Under the pieces are notes generated by a model. That model worked only from the letters and a program-made list of their open reading frames with translations, ran no database searches and was not told the DNA's origin. Positions 47,401-57,071 of a stretch of 64,000 bases of DNA are shown here, piece after piece. This stretch comes from Costus lasius (taxonomy: Eukaryota; Streptophyta; Magnoliopsida; Zingiberales; Costaceae), in NCBI GenBank assembly GCA_027563935.2, contig CM050453.2:67254018-67318017 (forward strand), in the 5' to 3' direction. Each line of letters opens with the position of its first letter. Position 1 is the stretch's first letter. The position numbers and the translations under genes are program-made.

Positions 47401-47492
47401 TGTCTTCTTCTCTTGAGTTCCTGTACATTTGAACAAATGTGAACTCCACATGCAGTGTCCAACACCCATGAAATAGAAGAAGATGAAACCAT
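44433..47492 (-). pseudogene. A5 pol (protease active site to RNase H)
   Basis: From the A6 insertion point the frame reads through protease (DTACG), integrase (HHCC; D, D, E), reverse transcriptase (YVDD) and RNase H. A single TAA at 44706-44708 replaces a glutamate codon in RNase H, between the TTEAEY and FCDN motifs; the frame then continues to the normal C-terminus RFLNH. Note FPNG where other copies have FLNG in reverse transcriptase. The apparent start at 47492 only reflects the target-duplication bases; the protein continues upstream at 49207. Confidence 0.94.
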
Positions 47493-49206
47493 TGTTGGGG
47501 TATGCCCTTAAGGCTAATGTTTGAGGCCTTGGGATTGTATCAATATCATGTAATAAACTCTTGTGTTTATATAGGCATGGTTATTATTCAGGTTGTTACC
47601 TTGTCTGCTGTAATAAGTGTACTACTGAATAATGTCTCAAAGCTGTTCAGCTAGGCTGACATGCTAAATGTCCTTAGTCGATATATCTTGGTGAACATGA
47701 GACAGCCTTGATATGATTGAGACTAATATGTATTCTAATCTTATAGGATGCTTCGACCATGGAATAAGATGTAGACTCATGGGTACATTGGATGTACTGG
47801 ACAGACCCTACTAGGATATTCAATTGCTTGTCACAATGTGAATAATCCTTGTATGCTACAAGTGGCACATGTCCTTTGACTTGAGATCACTTGTGTTCCT
47901 AAATGATGAATGTCATTGTTTTGAGGTAGTTCAATATCATTTGAAATATAATGGTTATAGACTATCTTGGATAATGATCATGAGTCAGGTTAGGACACTA
48001 GTGATAGATAAAGGATTGCCGTCTCCTTGTTTAAGGAGTGTGATGTTCTAAGGCCCCCCCCTATATGAGATGATTGAGAAAGTGTATGGCCATACCCAGA
48101 TGACTATGTTCATCTGATTGAATCATGCTCATCGTATTGGAGTCACAAGCTTGACACGCTTGTCCAATAAGAACATCCAGTGGCAAAGGATACATGTATG
48201 CCTTGTGAAGTGGATTCACACTTGTGCTATGGTTTGGGTGTAGTCTTGGAAGACTCTTTCCTTTATATCGGGAGACAGTGATGTGTTGCTAGATACCCCT
48301 CACTGATCGTGATAATGTAAGTTATTGTTACCGACATTTAAAGGAAACCCTTAGGGTCGCACAATTTGATGATATGGCTTACTTGAGTCAGATCGTGTGG
48401 ACTGAATTGTTTGGGTTCAGTTTAAAGGGATTTAATCTCTGATTGTAAGTGAGATCTGGTCTGATCATGTTTGATTGATTAGGGCTTGAGATCGGTAAGC
48501 TTCGATCGAGAGAGATGATGCTAGATCAGTGAGATCAAGAGCATCATGAGATGAACGGTTAGATTGGAAACCTTAGGGTTTAGTTGATCTAGACCGATTG
48601 GCTTGGGCTGGCTTGGTTTGGCCTTTGGACCGAACACATTTACTTTGAACCGGTTCAAGAGCTTGAACGTATGGTTCATTGTTTTGGCGTTTTGATCGAT
48701 TTAGTGATCATGAATGCATGGCTTAATGGATTTTCCAATTTTGGAAAGTCATTTAGCGCATGTTCCCTTGAACGCCAAATGACTTGAACGCTCCATTCAA
48801 CTCTCGTCTCCTTGCTCTTGCTTGATGAGACTTTGGCGTGGAGAAGGCGAGGTCTTGGTGGAGGTTCGGCAAGCCTAGACATCATCTCTCATTTCCTTAC
48901 CATACGAGAGGGACCCTTGAAGGACCTTGCTAGCACAAGGATCTCCAAGGAGCAAGCACATCATCTTGTGTGCGTCAACTAGGGAGAAGATCCCTTTCGA
49001 TCTTTCTCTTCCAAGTCGCCATCTTCCTCATGGCTTTGGTATGGATCTAAACTTCATCAAGTTGATCATATTATCTTGCTAAGATCCATGAAAAACCCTT
49101 GCTTCCGCTTGCAATTTTTATGCGCCACCCTTAAGGGTTTTTCGCCCCCCCCCCCTCTTGAAAGGGGTTTCATCTGCTTGCGCTCCCCCTTGAAGGGGAC
49201 TCTTCA
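47493..49206 (+). repeat. A6: solo LTR of the Angela-like family (1714 bp)
   Basis: Plus-strand LTR from TGTTGGGGTATGCCC to GGACTCTTCA, flanked by a perfect 5-bp duplication ACCAT (47488-47492 and 49207-49211). No internal sequence remains, so this is the product of recombination between the two LTRs of a former complete element. A C-run of 13 at about 49147-49155 onward and a CCCCCTTGAAGGGG hairpin lie near its end. Another reading of an LTR this isolated would be an assembly collapse, but the clean duplication argues against it. Confidence 0.96.
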
Positions 49207-50028
49207 ACCATGACTTCCGTCACGTATATACCTGAGCCAGAAGCAATGCTTCCCCTCTTGTCTCCTTGGAGCGCTTTACAGTCCTTTTTCCAGTGACCTA
49301 GCTGGCCACAGTGGAAACATCTGTATTCCTTTGACCGCTTAACTTTTTGTTTCAGAGCCTTGCAGTAACTCTTGACAGGGGCCTTGCCCTTCTTCCCCTT
49401 CTTCTTGTTCCTAGAAGGAACCAGAGGTCGAAGGCTTTCCCTTCAGAGTCTCCTCAGTAGTCAAGAGCATATTCAGCAGCTCTGCCGGAGTACAGTCGAT
49501 TTTGTTCATATTAAAGTTAATGATGAACGCATCGAAAGAGGGCGGGAGAGACTGCAGAATAATGTCTACAGCAAGCTCCTGATTGATGGTATGCCCCAGT
49601 TTCTCTAGAGCCTCCTTGTGCCCAATCATCTTGAGCACGTGAGCTCCCACTGGGCTCCCTTCAGCCAGTTTGCTCTGAAAGAAAAGCATGGTCAGATTAT
49701 AGCGTTCTGTCCTCGCCTGTGCAGCATACAGCATCTTGAGGTTCGCTATAATCTGTATAGCCGACATATCCTCATGCTAACGTTGCAGCGGTGGCGTCAT
49801 AGACGCTAGCATCAGGCAAGCGACATCAATGCTATCATTGACGTGCTTTTCATAAGCTTAACGAACCGCCCTTGCGGCGTTCGCAGCGGGTTGAGGCGGC
49901 ACAGCCATCTCGAGGACATACAGTTTCCTCTCTGCCTTAAGAACAATCTTAAGGTGTCCGTACCAGTCTGAGAAGTTCGGCCCAGCAAACTTCTCCCTTT
50001 CCAGTAGGGATCGCACATTGAAGCTCAT
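49207..50028 (-). pseudogene. A5 gag, degraded
   Basis: Gag start ATG at 50026-50028 (MSFNVRSLL). A TAA at 49858-49860 and a TAG at 49777-49779 break the capsid region. An 8-base deletion near 49421 (relative to A2 and A8) shifts the frame before the lysine-rich segment (KKKGKKGK) and zinc knuckle. The last part reads into protease up to the ACCAT duplication. A5 therefore has more lesions in gag than its neighbours. Confidence 0.93.
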
Positions 50029-51378
50029 GGTGTTCGTTGCTGCAGGTATCTACAACAATGCAAGAACAGCAAGGTCAGTATCAATGTTCAGAATCAATCC
50101 AGGACTTAAGAAAGATTCTTTTCTCACTATTTTATCTGGCTGAAAAATCCAGCAAAACAGCCCGAAAGAGTAGAACTCTTTTAGTGAGATGGGATCCAGA
50201 TTTCATACTTGGTCTCCGCGTCCCGCTCAGGCGAGATAAGATGCACAGAGAGTACAAGCACTAATTTCTGGTAGGCAGTCCCTGCCAATCGCCAACCCGT
50301 GCGATTCCCCTTCATCTGGGCAATCCAGCAGACTGTGCCAACTGAGTTGGTACAACACAATCTCTGACCCCACAGATGGCTGCCTCCATGTGCTACCATA
50401 TGCGCCACATATGTAGCCTACATGGTCAAGCTGACCCGACCTACTCCCTGGACCACCACGTGCTATGCTGAGCAACGAGAAGCGATAAATCCCTTCTCTG
50501 TAACACGCAGGTGTAATCCCGCACCGTCTGAAGATAGATGGACGTGCCCACTGAGTGGGTACAATACGGCTCCAACGATAATCAGAATAGTGAGGTTTCG
50601 CGTCAGAAGGCTTACGAGCTTGATATTTTAGCGTTGGATTTTAACGGTCTTTTATCTTCTTCACTATCATGCAATTCCTATGGTGATAGCAGAAGATAAA
50701 CTCATGCAATTCTAATTATAAAAGCAATAAATAGAAAGCATGCTGATCTTATGTGGTAAAAGCCCATTAAGCCTAAGTTAGACCTTAAATTAAACTTAAG
50801 TCTTCACTTGCTTTTCTTCATGGGTCTTTTGCTCCTTATCTGGCCCAACCCAGGGCCCAAGCGCCCACTGCAGCTCAGGTGCGCCCACCAGGTAAATGCG
50901 CCTGGTCCCAGAGTCGAACCCTGGACCTCCCACCTGGTCAAGCCACTGCTGCATGCGCCTCTGCCAAGTGTGCTCTGTGCTCTTGTCTGATTAAATTACA
51001 AAATAATCTATCTAGACAAGATTGACTCGCAGGTCAATTACATTTAATAAATTAAATAACATGTGATGCGCAGATCACATTAATTAATTTACATCTTTAA
51101 GACAGGCACGCAGGCCCCAGCACAGCACACATTAATTAGGCGTCCCACATAAGATGAAATAGACAAGCAGATGGCATCAATCAACATGTGATCCATAGAT
51201 AAAATAAAATTTTTTCAAAACCCCATTGAAATCCATTTTATTTTTCTTATGTGCCCTACTACCTTACAACGGTCCATTAATAGGGATCCACTCATCAGCT
51301 AGTCAGATCCACTGCCCTTGCATGCACCAAGTCCTAACTGACTTGAGTTGACCCAATGGTCAACCATGCATGCGCTAG
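50029..51378 (-). other. A5 leader, cut by A7
   Basis: Same order of elements as in A2: sense upstream frame of 75 codons (50181-50408) and overlapping frame (50227-50475), hairpins 50338-50350 and 50547-50559, 50-nt stem-loop 50651-50700, and T-arm-like hairpin around 50908-50935 (core AGTCGAACCC). Ends at GCTAG, the candidate left duplication of A7. Confidence 0.85.
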
Positions 51379-52587
51379 TGTTGGGGTATGCCCTTAAGGC
51401 TAATGTTTGAGGCCTTGGGATTGTATCAGTATCATGTAATAAACTCTTATGTTTATAAAGGCATGGTTGTTATTCAGTTTGTTACGTTATCTGCTGCAAT
51501 AAGTGTACTTCTGAATAATGTCTCAAAGCTGTTCAGCTGGGCTGACATGCTATAAAGTCCTTAGTCGATATATCTTGGTGAACATGAGACAGCCTTGATA
51601 TGGTTAAGACTAATGTGTGTTCTAATCTTATAGGATGCTTCGAGCATGGAATAAGATGTAGACTCATGGGTACATTGGATGTACTGGACAGACCCTACTA
51701 GGTTATTCAATTGCTTGTCACAATGTGAATAATCCTTGAATGCGACAAGTGGCACATTTCCTCTGACTTGAGATCACTTGTGTTTTCTAAATGATGATTG
51801 TCATTGTTTTGAGGTAGTTCAATATCATTTGAAACATAATGATTATAGACTATCTTGGATGGTGAGCTTGAGTCAGGTTAGGGCACTAGTGATAGACAAA
51901 GGATTGCCGTCTCCTTGTTTAAGGAGTGTGATGTTCTAAAGGGGCCCCCTGGATGAGATGATTGAGAAAGTGTATGGCCATACCCAGATGACAATGTTCA
52001 TCTGATCTAATCATGCTCATCATATTGGAACTACAAGCTTGACACGCTTGTCCAATAAGAACATCCAGTGGCAAAGGAAATATGCATTCCTTGTGAATTG
52101 AATTCACACTTGTGCTGTGGTTTGGGTGTAGTCTTGGAAGACTTTTTCCTTTCTATCGGGAGACAGTGATGTGTTGCTAGATACCCCTCACTGTCGCCTC
52201 ACTTCTATTCCCGTCGCCTCCTCTTGTGGAAGTTTTTTTTTTTCGCTTCACGCTTTGGAGAGTCGAGGACTGAGCAAGCAAGATCTTCTTCTTCCCTTCT
52301 CACACGAACAAAGACACCAAGGAACTTTGCTAGCACAAGATGTACCGAAGGGAGTAAGCGCATAGATCTTCTTGTGTGCGAACCGTTTGGAGGAAAGCGA
52401 TTTCACTTTCTTCTTCCTAGACGCCATCCAACAAATGGCATTGGTATGGTTCTATCTCTTATATACAATCGATTTAAGTTGATTATATTACATGCATTGA
52501 ACAGATCCCTAGAAACCCCCTTTCCACTGCTTAAAAATATAACATGCGCCTATCTAGGGTTTCGCCCCTTGTCTAAGGGAACCTTCA
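51379..52587 (+). repeat. A7 5' LTR, internally deleted (1209 bp)
   Basis: Starts TGTTGGGGTATGCCC, ends GGGAACCTTCA. Compared with other A-family LTRs (about 1.68-1.71 kb) roughly 470 bases are missing after CCCTCACTG at about 52194, which removes the GATAAC/GTTATC hairpin and the GGGTCGCACA block. Confidence 0.92.
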
Positions 52588-52588
52588 A

Positions 52589-52605
52589 TTGGTATCAGAG
52601 CGAGG
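52589..52605 (+). other. A7 primer-binding site (initiator tRNA-Met type)
   Basis: TTGGTATCAGAGCGAGG one base after the LTR; same sequence as in A2. Confidence 0.9.
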
Positions 52606-54418
52606 TTGTTTGCATGTTTCTATGATTGCTTAAGACTTTGTGATCCATATATGCGAAAGTATGATTATGCTTAGATCTATAACATGCGCACATTAAATGT
52701 TTCATGCGAAAAATATTTCATGTTACATTTTTATGTTGGCGCATGTTCTTGGCGCTTGTTTCATTATGTTTTCAAAACAAAAAAAAACTTGCGCGACTCT
52801 CATTAGATCTAAGAGGCGCCTGCTATAAACCCTTAGACGGGTTATTAGGGTTGAAGTCATCCCCTAGGTTAGATCCAAACAGTCTGATCAGACTATCTGA
52901 CAGCCTAGATGGGTCGACCAGATAGCATCTGTGCGCAAGCACGAGATGGCTATAGGTCGACTGCAGACAGGCGTGTAGCGATGTCTGATTGAGACGACTA
53001 GTGAACACACATGAGTTAGGCCCGGGGTCACACCCGCTTGCCAGAACTCATGAGGGTTGTTCGGCCCTGGCGCATGCATGGTTGACCTTTGGTCGACTCA
53101 AGTCAGTTAGGACTTGGTGCATGCAAGGGCAGTGGATCTGACTAGGTTGGATGAGTGGATCCCTAGTAATGGACCGTTGTAAGGTTGTAGGGCAAATAAG
53201 GAAATTAAAATTGATGCCTATGGGGTTTTTCGAAATTTAATTTTCATGATTGGATCACATGTTGATTGATGCCTATGTTTGTTTATTTATTCTTATGTGG
53301 GCTGCCCATATTTAATGTGTGCTGTGCTGGGGCCTGCGTGCCTGGAATTTAAAGTTGTAAATTAATTATTGTGATCTGCGTATCACATTGTATTTAATTT
53401 ATAAAGTGTAATTGACCTGTGTGTCAAGCTTGTCTAGATAGATTAATTTGTAAATTAATCAGACAAGAGCACAGAGCACACTTGGCAGAGGCGCTTGCAG
53501 CAGAGGCTTGACCAGGTGGGAGGTCCAGGGTTCGACTCTGGGACCAGGCGCATTTTCCCTAGTAGGCGCACCTGAGCTGCAGATGGCGCTTGGGCCCTGG
53601 GTTGGGCCAGATGAGCAGCAAAAGACCCATGAAGAAAAGCAAGTGAAGACTTAAGTTAATTAAGGTCTTACTTAGGCTATGGGCTTTTACCACATAAGAT
53701 CCATGCTTTCTTTTATTGTTTAAATAAGTAGAACAGCATGATTTATTTATCTTCTGCTATCACCATAGGAATTGCATGATAGTGAAGAAGATAAAAGACC
53801 ATTAAAATCCAACGCTAAAATATCAAGCTCGTATGCCTTCTGACGCGAAACCTCACTATTCTGATTATCGTTGCAGCCGTGTTGTACCCACTCAGTGGGC
53901 ACGTCCATCTATCTTCAGACGGTGCGGGATTACACCTGCGTGTTACAGAGAAGGGATTTATCGCTTCTCGTTGCTCAGCATAGCACGTGGTGGTCCAGGG
54001 AGTAGGTCGGGTCAGCTTGACCATGTAGGCTACATATGTGGCGCATATGGTAGCGCATGGAGGCAGCCATCTGTGGGGTCAGAGACTGTGTTGTACCAAC
54101 TCAGTTGGCACAGTCTGCTGGATTGCCCAGATGAAGGGGAATCGCACGGGTTGGCGATTGGCTGGGACAGCCTACCAGAAATTAGTGCTTGTACTCTCTG
54201 TGCATCTTATCTCGCCTGAGCGGGACGCGGAGACCAAGTATGAAATCTGGATCCCATCTCACTAAAAGAGTTCTACTCTTTCGGGCTGTTTTGCTGGATT
54301 TTTCAGCCAGATAAAATAGTGAGAAAAAGAATCATTCTTAAGTCCTAAATTGATTCTTAACATTGATACTGACCTTGCTGTTCTTGCATTGTTGTTGATA
54401 CTTGCAGCAACGAACACC
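52606..54418 (+). other. A7 long 5' leader (about 1.8 kb)
   Basis: In sense order: box A-like TGGCAGAGGCG at 53483 and T-arm-like hairpin with GGTTCGA at 53529-53535, a 50-nt stem-loop at 53746-53795, hairpin CCCAC-TCA-GTGGG at 53887-53899, hairpin CCAAC-TCA-GTTGG at 54096-54108, and sense upstream frames 53833-54219 and 54038-54265. Gag starts 154 bases after the second frame ends. Confidence 0.85.
54038..54265 (+). CDS. upstream frame in the Angela leader (75 codons), coding status unproven
   Basis: An ATG-started frame of 75 codons beginning MAHMVAHGGSHLWGQRLCC and ending IWIPSH, in the sense strand 154 bases before gag. Almost the same frame, with the same length, occurs in A2 (8654-8881), A5 (50181-50408) and A8 (61106-61333). 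A second sense frame overlaps it here (53833-54219). No family is recognised. Its conservation may only reflect recent common descent or the RNA hairpin it contains; it could lower translation of gag as an upstream frame. Confidence 0.25.
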   Translation: MAHMVAHGGSHLWGQRLCCTNSVGTVCWIAQMKGNRTGWRLAGTAYQKLVLVLSVHLISPERDAETKYEIWIPSH

Positions 54419-55372
54419 ATGAGCTTCAATGTGCGATCCCTACTGGAAAGAGAGAAGTTTGCTGGGCCAAACTTCTCAGACTGGTTCGGACACCTTAAGA
54501 TTGTTCTTAAGGCAGAGAGGAAACTGTATGTCCTCGAGACGGCGATACCGCCTCAGCCCGCTCCGAACGCCGCAAGGGCAGTTCGGGAAGCTTATGAAAA
54601 GCACGTCAATGATAACATTTATGTCGCTTGCCTGATGCTAGCGTCTATGACGCCACCGCTGCAGCGTCAGCATGAGGATATGTCTGCTATAGACATGATA
54701 GAAAACCTCAAGATGCTGTATGCTGCACAGGCGAGGACAGAACGCTATAATCTGACAAAGCTGTTCTTTCAGAGCAAACTGGCTGAAGGGAGCCCAGTGG
54801 GAGCTCACGTGCTCAAGATGATTGGGCACAAGGAGGCTCTAGAGAAACTGGGGCATACCATCAACCAGGAGCTTGCTGTAGACATTATTCTGCAGTCTCT
54901 TCCGCCCTCTTTCGATGCGTTCATTATTAACTTTAATATGAACAAAATCGATTGTACTCCGGCAGAGCTGTTGAATATGCTCTTGACTACTGAGGAGACT
55001 CTGAAGGTAAAGCCTTCAACCTCTGTCTTAATGGTTCCTTCAAGGAACAAGAAGAAGGGGAAGAAGGGCAAGGCCCCTGTCAAGAGTTACAGCAAGGCTC
55101 TGAAGCAAAAAGTTAAGCGGTCAAAGGAATACAGATGTTTCCACTGTGGCCAGCTGGGTCACTGGAAAAAGGACTGTAAAGCGCTCCAAGGAGATAAGAG
55201 GGGAAGCATCGCTTCTGGCTCAGGTATTTACGTGACGGAAGTCTTGGTTTCATCTTCTTCTATATCATGGGTGTTGGACACTGCATGTGGAGTTCACATT
55301 TGTTCAAATGTACAGGAACTCAAGAGAAGAAGACAGGTGGGACAGCATGAGGTGGACCTACGAGTTGGAAAC
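54419..55372 (+). CDS. A7 gag and protease start, cut by A8
   Basis: Begins at ATG 54419-54421 (MSFNVRSLLEREKFAG); the frame is open further upstream, but the start shared with all copies is chosen. It reads without a stop through Gag, the lysine-rich segment, the CCHC knuckle (CFHCGQLGHWKKDC) and protease active site (DTACG) to the A8 insertion at 55373, 318 codons in all. Gag forms the particle and binds RNA; protease cuts the polyprotein. Whether the remaining frame beyond A8 is intact is unknown. Small differences from other copies: NDNIYVA where others have NDSIDVA. Confidence 0.93.
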
Positions 55373-57051
55373 TGAAGGTTCCCACATAAGGGGCGAAACC
55401 CTAAAGTGGCGCAAACAAAAATGGGCAGCGGATTCAAGGGTTTCATAGGATCGATGAGCATGCATTATATGATCAACTTTTGAAGCATGAATAGAGAAGA
55501 TGCGATTCATACCATGGCCATTTCTAGATGGCGCCTTGGAAGCAAGAGAACAACGAAGGTCTCCTCCAAATCGTCACACACAAGATGAGCGACGGCTTGC
55601 TTCTTGTCGTCCCTTGTGCTAGCAAGGATCGTCCAAGGTGTCATTGATCGAAAGGAAAGGGAGAGAGCAACTCCTTGCTTGGCAAAAAACTTTCCTCTTG
55701 TCGTCTCCACTTCTCTCCACGAGATGTCTCTACTCGTCCAAAAACAAGAGAGGGCGACAAAGGCGTGAAGAGGCGACGTGAGAGAGAGGTGGTCACGTTG
55801 TGACATGCTTTCTAAAAATAGAAAGCCAACAATTCATGCGACCATGAATTTTTCCCTCAACGCAAATTCCTCTTCAATTGAACCATGCGCTCATATAATG
55901 AGCTGGTTCATTTCGGTTTGGCCCAAGACCAAATAAACCAAGCAATATGGTCTAGATCTCAATTAAACCCAAAGGCTCTTGATCTGACCGTCAATCTCTT
56001 GATGCTCCTGATCTGACCGATCCAGCATCCATTCTCTCAATCGAAGCTTACCGATCTTAAGCCCTAATCAATCAGACATGATCAGACCAGATCTCACTTA
56101 CAATCAGAGATTAAATCCCTTTAAACTGAACCTGAACAATTCAGTCCACACGATCTGACTTAAGTAAGCCATTTCATCAAATTGTGCGACCCTGAGGGTT
56201 TCCTTTAAATGTCGGTAACGATAACTCACGTCATCACGATCAGTGAGGGGTATCTAGCAACACATCACTGTCTCCCGATATAAAGGAAAGAGTCTTCCAA
56301 GACTACACCCAAAAACAGCACAAGTGTGAATCAACTTCACTAAGCATACATATTTCCTTTGCCACTGGATGTTCTTATTGGACAAGCGTGTCAAGCTTGT
56401 AGCTCCAATATGATGAGCATGATTAGATCAGATGAACACAGTCATCTGGGTATGGCCATACACTTTCTCATCATCTCATCCAGGGGGCCCCTTTAGAACA
56501 TCACACTCCTTAAACAAGGAGACGGCAATCCTATGTCTATCACTAGTGCCCTAACCTGACTCAAGCTCACCATCCAAGATAGTCTATAATCATTATATTT
56601 CAAATGATATTGAACTATCTCAAAACAATGACAATCATCATTTAGAAACACAAGTGATCTCAAGTCAGAGGAAATGTGCCACTTGATACAATCAAGGAAT
56701 ATTCACATTGTGACAAGCAATTGAATATCCTAGTAGGGTCTGTCCAGTACATCCAATGTACCCATGAGTCTACATCTTATTCCATGCTCGAAGCATCCTA
56801 TAAGATTAGAACACATACTAGTCTTAACCATATCAAGGCTGTCTCATGTTCACCAAGATACATCGACTAAGGACATATAGCATGTCAGCCTAGCTGAACA
56901 GCATTGAGACATTATTCAGAAGTATATCTATTGCAGCAGATAATATAACAAACTGAATAATAACCATGCCTTTATAAACATAAGAGTTTATTACATGATA
57001 CTGATACAATCCTTAGGCCTCAAACATTAGCCTTAAGGGCATACCCCAACA
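55373..57051 (-). repeat. A8 3' LTR (1679 bp)
   Basis: Plus-strand TGAAGGTTCCCACATAAG...ACCCCAACA. All conserved A-family blocks present; hairpin variant GATGAC/GTTATC keeps pairing through a G-U pair. Confidence 0.95.
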
Positions 57052-57062
57052 ATCTCCCACTT
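57052..57062 (-). other. polypurine tract of A8
   Basis: Element-sense AAGTGGGAGAT next to the LTR. Confidence 0.85.
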
Positions 57063-57071
57063 GCACTTAAT

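Larger units (their letters stand above)
42730..51378 (-). mobile_element. A5: Angela-like copia element inserted in A4
   Basis: Minus-strand copy. 3' LTR 42730-44412, gag-pol 44433-47492 and 49207-50028, leader from 50029. Left target duplication candidate TAAAC. Interrupted by solo LTR A6 in the protease region and by A7 in the leader after GCTAG (51374-51378). Its PBS and 5' LTR lie outside the window. Confidence 0.93.
51379..55372 (+). mobile_element. A7: Angela-like copia element, plus strand, 5' part
   Basis: 5' LTR 51379-52587 (shortened), PBS 52589-52605, leader, and gag into protease, cut by A8 after GAAAC (55368-55372). The rest of A7 would follow A8 beyond the window. This is the only copy besides A1 and A6 in plus orientation, which lets the leader be read in sense. 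Confidence 0.93.

Noticed and set aside
47493..49206. possible 5' LTR of a larger plus-strand element
   Set aside because: Identical 5-bp duplications lie directly on both sides and A5 sequence resumes at once, so it is a solo LTR.
52595..54418. possible host gene in the long intervals before gag
   Set aside because: The same interval with the same landmarks precedes gag in A2, A5, A7 and A8, so it is element leader.
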